Shown one piece after another: positions 9,189-17,944 of a DNA stretch of 57,165 bases. Each line of letters begins with the position of its first letter. The stretch's first letter is position 1. The stretch is from positions 1 through 57,165 of the forward strand of contig JAQWUC010000059.1 in NCBI GenBank assembly GCA_029242355.1. The letters run 5' to 3'. The notes beneath the pieces are model-generated. The model searched no databases. It was not told the DNA's origin and saw only the letters and a list, made by a program, of their open reading frames with translations. This DNA comes from Paracoccaceae bacterium. GTDB taxonomy: Bacteria > Pseudomonadota > Alphaproteobacteria > Rhodobacterales > Rhodobacteraceae. Position numbers and translations under genes: made by a program.

Positions 9189-9935
9189 TTAATGGTCTTT
9201 AAACAATGGACCCCGTCCTTCTACTTGATCGGTAAATCCTCGGGATCTTAGAGCATGCCAGTAAGTGGCTGCATTTATTGGAATCATTGGTTTTTTTAGT
9301 TCAATTGACATTTCATTGCATAGGTCAATCATGGATAGGTTTGTTCCTACTTGGACGAAAGCATCAATAGTATTATCGTTCATTTCTAGAACATGGCGCC
9401 TTAAATCCTCAGGTTGGACATGCGCAATGGCTACAGGAGTTGGGCATTTTAAACCTCTAAATTTTCTTACTTCAAAACCGCAATTTTCAAAAAATAAGGT
9501 CACGTTCTTGTCAGAAACGGGCCAGTATGGTGAGATGACGGCTATCCGTTTTACAGTATATTTTTTAAGCGCAGCTTCACAAGCAAATGATCCTGCAGAC
9601 ACATCTAGGCCACAATGATCCGAAAGAGCTTTCATCCTATTCTCAGACGCTTGACGCCCTCCCCAAAACATTAAAGCGGACATGCCCATTATGAGATGAT
9701 CTGGTTCGCAAGTTATACACCTGTCTACGGCTTCATATAGAGTTGCACCAATTGCATCAACTAACTCAACAAATTGCTTGTCGTTTCCAACTTTCATATT
9801 AGGAATATGAATTCTCCCATAATGATTAGTGATGCCTTTCAATCTCAGATCATCCATATCGGGTTGGACTATTGTATTTGTGGATGGTGCTACAACAGCA
9901 AATTTACACTTCCAACCTAAGGCATCTTTTGACAT
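9189..9935 (-). CDS. Asp/Glu racemase-fold protein (maleate isomerase/arylmalonate decarboxylase-like)
   Basis: Protein of 248 residues with the two-lobed Asp/Glu-racemase fold seen in maleate cis-trans isomerase and arylmalonate decarboxylase. The N-terminal VVAPSTNTIVQPD string is typical of that group. The two positions that usually carry catalytic cysteines do not: the N-terminal loop reads MGMSALMFWGG (83-93) and the C-terminal loop VGTNLSM (196-202). Either chemistry is different or this is a cysteine-free subfamily. It lies upstream of the aldehyde dehydrogenase on the same strand and is divergent from the isocitrate-lyase-family gene. The function is not assigned. Confidence 0.7.
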   Translation of the reverse strand: MSKDALGWKCKFAVVAPSTNTIVQPDMDDLRLKGITNHYGRIHIPNMKVGNDKQFVELVDAIGATLYEAVDRCITCEPDHLIMGMSALMFWGGRQASENRMKALSDHCGLDVSAGSFACEAALKKYTVKRIAVISPYWPVSDKNVTLFFENCGFEVRKFRGLKCPTPVAIAHVQPEDLRRHVLEMNDNTIDAFVQVGTNLSMIDLCNEMSIELKKPMIPINAATYWHALRSRGFTDQVEGRGPLFKDH

Positions 9936-10103
9936 ACAAACCTCTCTTAAGCTATAGGTATAGAATGTTGTTTGAATTTAATCTAAATGTCAATTGGTTG
10001 TCTGGTTAGCTCTTATGATGACGGTCAACTTTGGAATTGTTAATTTAAACAAAGTAAGAATATTCACGAATTGTGCTTTCAGTTTTTATAAGTGTTACTT
10101 TCT
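9936..10103. promoter_or_regulatory. Divergent intergenic region
   Basis: This 168 bp AT-rich stretch lies between the racemase-fold gene (minus) and the isocitrate-lyase-family gene (plus) and must drive both. I see no clear dyad operator and no convincing sigma-70 promoter pair. The plus-strand gene also lacks an obvious Shine-Dalgarno sequence. Confidence 0.3.
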
Positions 10104-10958
10104 ATGTCGATCCTAACTCTCAAAGAATCTATCAAAGCTGGCGAAAGTATTTTGGCTCCAGGTGTGCATGATATGATTTCCGTGATTATAGCAGATAAAG
10201 TTGGTTTTCCAGCTCTATTTGTTGGAGGATATGGAATAGCGGCCTCTCATTTAGGGATCCCAGATGTTGGAATAATGACTTTTACAGATATCTTGGATCG
10301 GGTTCGAATGATTTCACAGATAACAACAAAGCCTATAATAGTCGATGCTGATACTGGTTATGGTAGCTTAATAAATCTACGGCACGCAGTGAAATCTTTT
10401 GAAAAAGCTGGTGCGTCTGCAATTCAAATTGAAGATCAAATTTTTCCAAAACGATGCGGACACGCTCAGGGTGTCGAGGTCGTTTCAGTTGATGAAATGT
10501 GCAACAGAATAAGAGTAGCCGTTGATAGTAGAAATACTGATAATTTTTTGATTATTGCACGAACAGATTGTCGCACAAATTTAGGGTTTGACGAAGCCCT
10601 TCGACGGGCGGAAGCATATTCAAGGGCTGGAGCTGATCTCATATTTGTCGAATCGCCTCAGACAATAGAAGAAATGAAAAAGCTTTTGAAATCTATTGAT
10701 TGTCCGATGGTTTATAAGATGGTTCCTAATGGCGATTTAAGTAAGTTAGATTCCAAAGCATTAGCTTTATTGGGATTTAGCCTTGTAATTTATCCGACAG
10801 TAAGCTTTTTATCGGCAGCTGATGCTATGCAATCTGCATTTAATGAATTAAAGACAAACGGAATAGTAAAAAAGCAATCTCTCCAAAGCTTTGAAAGTTT
10901 TAGTAAATTAATTGGATTTGAAGATATCTATGAGTTTGAAGATCGTTGGGGTAGCTAG
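10104..10958 (+). CDS. Isocitrate lyase/PEP mutase-family enzyme
   Basis: TIM-barrel enzyme of 284 residues. It has the metal-binding Asp81-x-Asp83 (VDADTGYG), Glu110 (IQIEDQ) and the flexible-loop motif K116-R-C-G-H120, whose Cys118 is the catalytic acid/base in lyase members. The family cleaves C-C bonds of 2-hydroxy diacids (methylisocitrate, dimethylmalate), decarboxylates oxaloacetate, or handles phosphonates. The KRCGH loop favours a lyase over a phosphonomutase. I chose ATG 10104 over the upstream GTG at 10092, as neither has a good ribosome-binding site. It is followed after 20 nt by the deacetylase-fold gene, probably in one operon. Confidence 0.85.
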   Translation: MSILTLKESIKAGESILAPGVHDMISVIIADKVGFPALFVGGYGIAASHLGIPDVGIMTFTDILDRVRMISQITTKPIIVDADTGYGSLINLRHAVKSFEKAGASAIQIEDQIFPKRCGHAQGVEVVSVDEMCNRIRVAVDSRNTDNFLIIARTDCRTNLGFDEALRRAEAYSRAGADLIFVESPQTIEEMKKLLKSIDCPMVYKMVPNGDLSKLDSKALALLGFSLVIYPTVSFLSAADAMQSAFNELKTNGIVKKQSLQSFESFSKLIGFEDIYEFEDRWGS

Positions 10959-10978
10959 ACATAATAAGGGGTTTAATC

Positions 10979-11884
10979 ATGCAGTATGATTTTGTTCCGA
11001 TGCCGCATCGGAAAATTCTAAAGTGGCCATATAGAAAACGAATGGCTCTGATATTGACTACTAATTTGGAATATTGGGAGCCCACTAAAGATACTGATCG
11101 CGTCATATATCCGGGTGGACCTGGAATTGTCGGAGGAACACTGTCTGGTAACGTTTATGATAATCCCAATTGGACTTGGCGTGAATATGGTCATAGAGTT
11201 GGTGTGTGGCGAATGTTTGATTTATTTGAAGAGGCTGGTGTTCCCACTTCTTGTACTATCAATGCAATGATGGGAATTGAGCGTCGAGCAGTCGTTGATC
11301 ATGCTGTGAAAAAAGGCTATGAGATTGTAGCGCATAATTATGAACAAACAGAACTTCTTACCGATTTTCAGGATGATGAAGATAAAGAAAGAGAAGTAAT
11401 ACGTGCTACTTTGGATGTTTATAGGAAAGTAGTTGGTCGCGATGCAAAAGGATGGCTCTCGTCCTCGTTAAGATCAACACCAAACACAATTGATCTAATT
11501 GCAGAAGAAGGTTTAACTTTTTTTTGTGACTTGTTAAACGATGATCAACCATACCTCGTAAAAACAAGGTCTGGGCGAGATATAGTATCAGTTCCATATA
11601 CGTCAGAAGTAAATGATTTCACTGTTTTCTTGAGGCAAGGTAAAGATGTGGACGGTGCATTCAACGTTTTTAAAGAACAATTTGACTGGTTGTATCAAGA
11701 AAGTCATATTAGTGGGCGTCATATGAATATCGGGCTTCACCCACACGTAATAGGTCAACCATTTCGTATTCGGTCACTTCAGAAATTTTTAAAATATGCA
11801 ACTCAATTTGATGATGTCTGGTTTCCCACACGCGAGGAGCTAGCCGAGTGGTATCTTAAAAACCATCATAATCATATATCTTGA
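10979..11884 (+). CDS. Polysaccharide deacetylase (NodB)-fold protein, PuuE-like
   Basis: Protein of 301 residues resembling the cytosolic PuuE-type branch of NodB-fold hydrolases, which includes allantoinases. Family features are the N-terminal LTTNLEYWE strand, a Ser-Leu-Arg-Ser-Thr stretch near 162-166 and the C-terminal GLHPHVIGQPFR motif near 256-267. The classical NodB Asp-Asp and HxxxH metal sites are not intact: the first strand has Asn-Leu-Glu and the second motif is AHNYEQTE. The protein may therefore bind metal differently or not at all. It follows the lyase-family gene and ends only 4 nt from the convergent monooxygenase. Amide or cyclic-amide hydrolysis is plausible. Confidence 0.78.
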   Translation: MQYDFVPMPHRKILKWPYRKRMALILTTNLEYWEPTKDTDRVIYPGGPGIVGGTLSGNVYDNPNWTWREYGHRVGVWRMFDLFEEAGVPTSCTINAMMGIERRAVVDHAVKKGYEIVAHNYEQTELLTDFQDDEDKEREVIRATLDVYRKVVGRDAKGWLSSSLRSTPNTIDLIAEEGLTFFCDLLNDDQPYLVKTRSGRDIVSVPYTSEVNDFTVFLRQGKDVDGAFNVFKEQFDWLYQESHISGRHMNIGLHPHVIGQPFRIRSLQKFLKYATQFDDVWFPTREELAEWYLKNHHNHIS

Positions 11885-11888
11885 TTTT

Positions 11889-13091
11889 TCAGTTGACTTT
11901 TTCTAGTTCTCTAAGTGATGTGATCATGGATGATCGCATAACGTAATCTTTATGTTTATTTTCGTCTGCAACGGTTTCTTTTAACTCATCATAGTATGCC
12001 AATCTTTGAGTTGGGTCTGATGCGTTTAAAATCGCTCTATTTCTTAATGCCTGAGCTTGCACAGTCTCTATTGCTACTTTGCGCCTTTGGCGTTCATATC
12101 TACCCATTGTTTCTAACGGGGAACCATGCCAAACCGCCGATAGTTTTTCGACTAAATTGATTGCATCGTGGATGCCACCGTTCATACCCATGCCTCCCAG
12201 CGGGTTATTAACGTGCGCAGCATCTCCGGCTAAGAAAATTCTGCCTTCAATATATTTATCAGAAACTCTTTCATGCACTTTATACGCAGTCTTGTGAACT
12301 ACTTCATAGGGGTTTGCCGATGGAATAACTGCCTGTAATCGTTTTTGAACATTCTCGGGGTCCATTATGAAATCTTCAGAATGTTCAGGGTTTGTTGGTA
12401 ATAATACTCTCCAAAGGCTCAATGTTTTTAGAAGTACTAACCACTCATCTGGGTCTGAAATATAAGCTATATTAGCTAGATCTGGTATAGCTTTTTCATA
12501 TTGAAAATTAGTAGAGAGCACTAGAAATATTTCAGGGATTGTCATTCCTTCAAATTTTGCGTTAATTGACTTTCTAACAATAGAGCGTGCTCCATCTGAG
12601 CCTATTAAAAATCTACCATCATATTGATTTTTGCATCCATCCTTGTCGATCGTCTTTACCCAAACACCGTCGTCGTTTTGACCAACTTCTTCAGCCGAAG
12701 TGCGTGTGATTAACTCTCCGTCCGGGTGACCCTCAATATAAGTTCTTAATGCTTTGGTAAGCTTCCATTGCTCGCATTGCAATCTGAAGGGAAATTTTGT
12801 TTCACCCTTTAGCAGGCTCAGATCAAAGCTGGCAACAATACCAGTATTCCTATCTCGAAATTGCCAATGTTTACAGATTAGCCCTTGTTCAACGAGTTGC
12901 TCGGCTATCCCTAATTTATCCAAAAAGTCGAGCGTTGGGGGGTGAAAGGTCGAAGCTCGAAGATCTTGTGCCAAATCAGTAGTCGCTTCGATTAATTTAA
13001 CAGGAATCCCTGCAGAAATTAAAGAGGCCGTAGCCACAAGCCCTACTGGTCCAGCTCCTACCACTAGAACTGATTTATAATCGTTACTCAT
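11889..13091 (-). CDS. FAD-dependent aromatic-type monooxygenase
   Basis: Class A flavoprotein hydroxylase of 400 residues. It has the dinucleotide-binding motif VVGAGPVGLVA near 10-20, the GSDGARS segment that contacts both FAD and NAD(P)H near 163-169, and the second FAD motif LAGDAAHVNNPLGGMGMNGG near 273-292. Members hydroxylate phenols, phenylpropionates, or similar rings and enols using NAD(P)H and O2. The resemblance is to the MhpA/PheA group. It is minus-strand, tail-to-tail with the deacetylase-fold gene and divergent from Liv importer 1. Its substrate may be what that importer brings in, though this is inference. Confidence 0.88.
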   Translation of the reverse strand: MSNDYKSVLVVGAGPVGLVATASLISAGIPVKLIEATTDLAQDLRASTFHPPTLDFLDKLGIAEQLVEQGLICKHWQFRDRNTGIVASFDLSLLKGETKFPFRLQCEQWKLTKALRTYIEGHPDGELITRTSAEEVGQNDDGVWVKTIDKDGCKNQYDGRFLIGSDGARSIVRKSINAKFEGMTIPEIFLVLSTNFQYEKAIPDLANIAYISDPDEWLVLLKTLSLWRVLLPTNPEHSEDFIMDPENVQKRLQAVIPSANPYEVVHKTAYKVHERVSDKYIEGRIFLAGDAAHVNNPLGGMGMNGGIHDAINLVEKLSAVWHGSPLETMGRYERQRRKVAIETVQAQALRNRAILNASDPTQRLAYYDELKETVADENKHKDYVMRSSMITSLRELEKVN

Positions 13092-13238
13092 TCTATCAAA
13101 CCTTAAATTCCTTCTCTGGTATCTTATAAGAAGTGGTGGAAGGAAGTCAAAAATTTTTTCTGGACAAGTTGTTCATTTCGGTCTCATTATTACTTTAATG
13201 GTGTCTATTTTTTTCTTATTGTTTTGGGATCGTGAATT

Positions 13239-14165
13239 ATGTTTTTTGAACAGTTACTTCAACAAGTTATCAACGGTCTTATGCTTGGTAGTATCTATAT
13301 CAGTGTTGCCGTTGCTTTTACTTTAACAATTGGGATTTTAAACTTTCTAAATTTCACTATTCCAGCTCTTTATATGTTAGCAGGAATGGTAGGTTGGTCT
13401 TTATCGCATTATGGATTGCCTTTTGGGATTAGCGGTCCTCTTAACTGGGCAGTGGCTTTATTAATTGGAATAGTTTGTGCGATATTAGGATCGCTGTTGG
13501 TTGAACGTTTCACTTACCGTTATTTTAAAATGAAACATGGTGATGCGACAGAGCACGCAATCCCCTTAGTATCATCTTTAGGTTTTTTATTAATTTTTGA
13601 GTACTTAATATTAATCGCTCATGGATCTGACACCCGTGGGTTCTCTACGCCTTTTTCTAATACAGACTTGAGGCTGTTTGGCTTTATCATATCGATTCCA
13701 CAGTTTCTGAGTTTGATTTTTTCAATTTTGATTGTTGCGGGTCTTTCCGTTTTATTGAATCGAACAAAGTTGGGTAGAGCTTTGAGGGCCATCGCTGAAA
13801 ATCCTGAAGTAGCAACCTTAATGGGTATTGAAGTGAATAAAATAGTGCCAATAGTATTTGTAATGACAGGATTTCTTTGTGGTGTTTCGGCGTCAATCTT
13901 TGCGATCAATTATCACGAGGTAAGTCCTTACATGGGTGATCACGTTGGAACCAAAGCGATAGCTGCAATGGTTATAGGTGGATTAGGTTCCGTTTGGGGT
14001 GCGATAGCAGGGGGTCTTATCGTTGGCTTAAGCGAGACGTTATCGATTTACTTTTTTGGTGCGTCCTCAGCTCAAATAACAGTTTGGGGATTATTGCTTA
14101 TTTTGCTTGTTTTTAAACCTACGGGTCTTTTTGGGCATAATGCAATTGGTAAAGGTAAATTCTGA
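13239..14165 (+). CDS. livH: Branched-chain amino-acid-type ABC importer, permease LivH (importer 1)
   Basis: Inner-membrane permease of 308 residues with the eight or so hydrophobic segments of the LivH family. Recognisable blocks are the N-terminal INGLMLGSIY, the central LGRALRAIAENPEVATLMGI loop that couples to the ATPases, and the late VIGGLGSVWGAIAGG repeat. It is the first gene of a five-gene unit encoding two permeases, two ATPases and a binding protein. Its stop overlaps the next ATG by 1 nt (TGATG at 14163-14167). Liv-type systems carry branched-chain amino acids but also amides, aromatic acids and urea, so the cargo is open. Confidence 0.93.
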   Translation: MFFEQLLQQVINGLMLGSIYISVAVAFTLTIGILNFLNFTIPALYMLAGMVGWSLSHYGLPFGISGPLNWAVALLIGIVCAILGSLLVERFTYRYFKMKHGDATEHAIPLVSSLGFLLIFEYLILIAHGSDTRGFSTPFSNTDLRLFGFIISIPQFLSLIFSILIVAGLSVLLNRTKLGRALRAIAENPEVATLMGIEVNKIVPIVFVMTGFLCGVSASIFAINYHEVSPYMGDHVGTKAIAAMVIGGLGSVWGAIAGGLIVGLSETLSIYFFGASSAQITVWGLLLILLVFKPTGLFGHNAIGKGKF

Positions 14166-15010
14166 TGACTGGCTATATGTCTGGGGTATTAGCGATATTA
14201 GGCATTAATATAATTTTTGCTTATTCAATTTATATTACGGCTGCGACGGGACAGCTAAACCTTGGTGGTGCAGGCTTTCAGGCTATCGGTGCCTACGCTA
14301 GTGCGATTCTTTCAAATGAAATGGGTTTTCCAATTGGGTTAACACTAATATTCGCATCAATTTTTGGAGGATTAATAAGCTTTTTAATAGCGTTCCCAAT
14401 TCTTAGGACGAAAGGAGTGTATATGGTTTTGGCTACATTTGCCATTGCCGAAATTGTTGCAGGAGTAATTTTAAATAGTGATTATTTGGGTGGTCCCACA
14501 GGAATTGTCGTAAACGATTATATCGAAACTGAGCTGATTTTGATCGTTGCAGTTACCGTAGTCCTGTTTGGTTTTTATTTAATGTCTACGCGAATAGGTT
14601 TAGCTATGAGGGCTGTGCATGACGATGATGCAGTAGCTAATCTTATGGGCGTCAATACGCGGGCGATTCAGATTGGTGCCTTCACGCTCGGTGGTGCTAT
14701 AGCTGGTCTTTCAGGAGGTCTCTACGCACTTTATTTTGGTTTCGTGGAAGCTCAATACTTTAACGCTAATATTTCAATTTTTGTTCTTCTTTTTGTTCTA
14801 ATAGGAGGAACACAAACCGCATGGGGGCCCTTAATTGGAGCTTCATTTTTTACATTGATACCTGAAGCTCTCCGAATAGGTGATGATTGGCGATTTTTTA
14901 TTTTTGGAATTATTATAGTGGGTATGATGATTGTCAGACCAGAAGGTATAGTGACACGGGATGCTTTAGACAGAGTTTGGTTTAAAATTTTAGGTAAAAC
15001 AAATGTCTGA
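14165..15010 (+). CDS. livM: Branched-chain amino-acid-type ABC importer, permease LivM (importer 1)
   Basis: Second membrane subunit, 281 residues, with LivM-type features. These are the early GQLNLGGAGFQAIGAYASA segment, the cytoplasmic coupling loop TRIGLAMRAVHDDDAVANLMGVN, and the GGTQTAWGPLIGA block in the late membrane region. Somewhat shorter than many LivM proteins, which often carry an N-terminal extension. Translation is coupled at both ends, with 1 nt overlap with livH and 8 nt with livG, consistent with equal amounts of the subunits. Confidence 0.92.
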   Translation: MTGYMSGVLAILGINIIFAYSIYITAATGQLNLGGAGFQAIGAYASAILSNEMGFPIGLTLIFASIFGGLISFLIAFPILRTKGVYMVLATFAIAEIVAGVILNSDYLGGPTGIVVNDYIETELILIVAVTVVLFGFYLMSTRIGLAMRAVHDDDAVANLMGVNTRAIQIGAFTLGGAIAGLSGGLYALYFGFVEAQYFNANISIFVLLFVLIGGTQTAWGPLIGASFFTLIPEALRIGDDWRFFIFGIIIVGMMIVRPEGIVTRDALDRVWFKILGKTNV

Positions 15011-15758
15011 CACAATACTTAAAATTTCTAACGTCTCAAAGAGCTTCGGAGGCGTTAAAGTATTGGAAAATGTGACATTCGAGGTAGAAAAAGGAAATAG
15101 ACATGCTTTAATCGGACCAAATGGAGCAGGAAAGACTACATTATTTAATGTTATTTCAGGAATTCATGAACCAGATGAAGGTAGGGTATTTTTTGAAGAA
15201 AACGATTTAACCCAGTTTCCCTCCCGAAAAAGAATAGAAAAAGGACTCTCGAGAAGCTTTCAAAACATTCGTTTGATGCCACATTTATCAGTTTTAGAGA
15301 ATGTCATGCTTGGTCAATATAGCAGGTTTGGCATCGCTGATTTACTAAAGCCTTTGAATTTTTCGATAGAATCGACTGGAAAAATTGAGGCAACCGAAAC
15401 TTTGAAGCGCTTTAGAATTGATCTTTACGAAGGTCGAACTGTGTCAAGTTTGCCTTATGGTGTGAGAAAAAAGATAGAGGTTGTTAGAGCATTAATGGCT
15501 AAACCTAGACTTTTAATGCTAGATGAACCAGCAGCTGGTCTCAATACTGAAGAAACTGACGAACTCCGAAAATTTCTTAACGAGGTTAGTGATAGTGGCA
15601 TAACTTTATTACTCGTGGACCATGATATGCCGTTTGTGAACAGTTTGTGTCAACAAGTGTCTGTAATGAATTTTGGTCAATTGATCTATAATGGTAATGT
15701 GCCGGGTTTGAGAAAAGATAAAAAGGTTTTAGACGCTTATCTTGGAAGTGATGACTAA
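15003..15758 (+). CDS. livG: Branched-chain amino-acid-type ABC importer, ATPase LivG (importer 1)
   Basis: ABC ATPase of 251 residues. Walker [10 protein letters not shown] lies near 38-46 and Walker B LLMLDEP near 174-180. The switch His is in LVDHD. The signature position reads VSSLPYGVRKKIEV rather than the canonical LSGGQ, as is common in LivG. The long helical insert between Walker A and the signature is also typical. It powers uptake through the upstream permeases. It starts inside the livM gene with an 8 nt overlap. Confidence 0.93.
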   Translation: MSDTILKISNVSKSFGGVKVLENVTFEVEKGNRHALIGPNGAGKTTLFNVISGIHEPDEGRVFFEENDLTQFPSRKRIEKGLSRSFQNIRLMPHLSVLENVMLGQYSRFGIADLLKPLNFSIESTGKIEATETLKRFRIDLYEGRTVSSLPYGVRKKIEVVRALMAKPRLLMLDEPAAGLNTEETDELRKFLNEVSDSGITLLLVDHDMPFVNSLCQQVSVMNFGQLIYNGNVPGLRKDKKVLDAYLGSDD

Positions 15759-15774
15759 AATGTAGGAGTTTCAA

Positions 15775-16482
15775 TTGCTAAAAGTAGAGGATCTTGAAGT
15801 TAGATACGGCCCAATTCATGCTTTAAAACGTGTTTCAATGACAGTTGGAAAGTCTGAGATTGTTACCGTGGTAGGAGCAAACGGTGCCGGAAAATCTTCG
15901 CTATTAAAAGCAATCGTTGGGGCTGTAAAAAGCTCAAGTGGGAAGATAATTTTTGAAGAAAAAGTTGTTAATGGCTTGACCGCCCCGGATAGAGTTAAGT
16001 CTGGGTTGATTTTAGTACCTGAGGGACGGCAGATTTTCGTGAGTATGACGGTTGAAGAAAATCTCTTGATAGGAGCTTATAGTCAACATAGTTCTCAACA
16101 AAGGCAAGCGATAGAATCAATTTTTGACCGGTTTAAAAATTTGGCCGATCGGCGCTATCAGCTCGCATCGGTCTTATCTGGAGGTGAACAACAAATGCTC
16201 GCAATAGGGCGGGCTATGGTCGCTCGACCCAAACTGTTAATGTTGGATGAACCATCATTAGGTTTGTCTCCAATTTTAGTTCGACAGTTGTTTGAGTTAA
16301 TTGAGGAACTTAATAGTGAAGGCATTTCAATTCTCATCGTTGAGCAGAACACTAAGTTAGCGTTAAAAACTGCTCAGAGAGGGTATGTCCTTGAATTAGG
16401 GTCTGTAAGACAACAAGGTTTGGCGTCTGAGCTAGCAGGCGACAAAGGTTTGGCTAACGCATATCTTGGTGATAGCGTGTAA
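15775..16482 (+). CDS. livF: Branched-chain amino-acid-type ABC importer, ATPase LivF (importer 1)
   Basis: Second ABC ATPase, 235 residues, with Walker A GANGAGKSS near 33-41, signature LSGGEQQMLAIGRA near 138-151 and Walker B LLMLDEPSLGLSP after it. LivF and LivG form the asymmetric motor of the importer. The start is TTG at 15775, preceded at a suitable distance by TAGGAG (15762-15767). This choice gives the normal LivF N-terminus (MLKVEDLEV), and no ATG lies nearby. Confidence 0.93.
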   Translation: MLKVEDLEVRYGPIHALKRVSMTVGKSEIVTVVGANGAGKSSLLKAIVGAVKSSSGKIIFEEKVVNGLTAPDRVKSGLILVPEGRQIFVSMTVEENLLIGAYSQHSSQQRQAIESIFDRFKNLADRRYQLASVLSGGEQQMLAIGRAMVARPKLLMLDEPSLGLSPILVRQLFELIEELNSEGISILIVEQNTKLALKTAQRGYVLELGSVRQQGLASELAGDKGLANAYLGDSV

Positions 16483-16532
16483 TTGTGCTAACTATAAATT
16501 AGTATTAATAAGTATAAATAAGGAGGAGTAAA

Positions 16533-17711
16533 ATGAAGATTTTCAAAAATAGTATATGGAGTGTATTGGCGCTCTTACTCTCTGTTTCAGGAGCTATAGC
16601 TGAAGGTACCTTAAAAATTGGTCATATTACTGGAAGGACTGGCTGGTTAAAAGGACCTGCTTTGTCTGCCACTGTTGCCGTGGATATAGCTGTAGCAGAA
16701 ATCAATGCAGCCGGCGGTGTTAATGGAAAAATGCTTGAAATAATCGAGTTTGATAGTGGTTCTGACCCAAAACAAGCTTCTCTTGCCGCTAGAACGCTCT
16801 CTCAAGACCATGATGTACTCGCAATAATCGGTCCATTCTCTTCGGGTGAAGCAAAAGTGGCTTTTAATGTTGCCGAAAGGGAAAAGATTGTAATGATGTC
16901 CAATGCGTCATCAGCTCCCGGTTTAACAAAAGATAAAGAATGGGCATGGCGAATAACAGAAGATGAGGGCAAACAATTTGCAAGATTGTTGACAACATTT
17001 AACAAAATGGATGTTCCGCGTAATTCGGTGGAAATTGTTTATGTATCAGACGAAGCAATTTCAGCGGTGGTTGGAGAGAAACTTTATCCCTTTTTATTGA
17101 ACAAATTTGGAATTAAGCATGGAAAACCAGTTGCGATCACTTATAAGAGCTTTGATCTGGCACCGCAAATAGCTCCTATCGTTGCTAATAACCCAGACAT
17201 GGTTGCTGTTGCTGGATTGCCTGAAAATGCATCTAAAACTATTCGTGAGCTTAAACGTCAAGGTTATAAAGGAAGGATGATAGGAAGTCAGATTTTTGCT
17301 GATCCGAACATCTTGGAACTTTTTGGCGATATGGCTGAAGGTACGACTTTTATGGCCGGATTCCATGCGGATTCGTCTCCTAAAGCTAATGCTTTTAACA
17401 AAAAGTTCGTAACCGAAACAAATGCTAAGGGCATTAAGAAACTGGGAGCTCATCATACCGATGCTCAGTCATATGATGCGGTTTATTTGTATGCTCAAGT
17501 GATGAAAGAACAAAATGTTTCTGGCAACAAAAAGAACCTTGCGGCTGATAGATTAGCAATAAAAGAAGGGCTTAAGTCAGTAAGTTTTTCTGGTATATTA
17601 GGTGACAATTTGTGTTTTGCAGGAAATGATGCAGAGCTTCCTGGGTATGTAATTCAAATCAAAGATCAAAAATGGACGCTAATTGATAGCCACGCCCCTG
17701 ATCCTTGCTAA
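16533..17711 (+). CDS. livK: Periplasmic amino-acid/amide-binding protein of Liv importer 1
   Basis: Type I periplasmic binding protein of 392 residues with a Sec signal peptide. It has basic MKIFK, a hydrophobic core and a likely cleavage site after GAIA near residue 23. The mature chain begins with the LKIGHITG strand of Leu/Ile/Val-binding-type proteins and has the AARTLSQDHDVLAIIGPFSS block that lines the pocket. A strong AAGGAGG ribosome-binding site precedes the ATG. It closes the livHMGF unit, and its transcript end carries the hairpin at 17739-17763. The ligand is not deducible. The unusual GRTGWL stretch near residues 35-40 may reflect specificity. Confidence 0.9.
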   Translation: MKIFKNSIWSVLALLLSVSGAIAEGTLKIGHITGRTGWLKGPALSATVAVDIAVAEINAAGGVNGKMLEIIEFDSGSDPKQASLAARTLSQDHDVLAIIGPFSSGEAKVAFNVAEREKIVMMSNASSAPGLTKDKEWAWRITEDEGKQFARLLTTFNKMDVPRNSVEIVYVSDEAISAVVGEKLYPFLLNKFGIKHGKPVAITYKSFDLAPQIAPIVANNPDMVAVAGLPENASKTIRELKRQGYKGRMIGSQIFADPNILELFGDMAEGTTFMAGFHADSSPKANAFNKKFVTETNAKGIKKLGAHHTDAQSYDAVYLYAQVMKEQNVSGNKKNLAADRLAIKEGLKSVSFSGILGDNLCFAGNDAELPGYVIQIKDQKWTLIDSHAPDPC

Positions 17712-17738
17712 TGGTTTACAAAAATTTTTAAAAATGAG

Positions 17739-17763
17739 CAAATGCGCCCTCGTGGTGCATTTG
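17739..17763 (+). terminator. Hairpin after binding-protein gene 1
   Basis: Inverted repeat CAAATGCGCC, 5 nt loop CTCGT, GGTGCATTTG, giving a 10 bp stem with one G-U pair. It starts 28 nt after the binding-protein stop. The following sequence is TAAAACAG, not a T tract, so it may act as a 3' mRNA stabiliser or a factor-dependent stop rather than a strong intrinsic terminator. Confidence 0.6.
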
Positions 17764-17944
17764 TAAAACAGAGCTTGTAGTTAAAAGATTTCTTGCCATT
17801 TACTTGTTAAACCGAGTTCTTTAATGCGGGTTACTTGCTGTTGTGGCGATGACATCGTTTAAAGTAATTTGTAAACGGTAAGAGTTTTTAAAATTTCTTT
17901 CTATTTAATTGTTTAAAATCAATATAATTTAGGATTTGAAGGCT

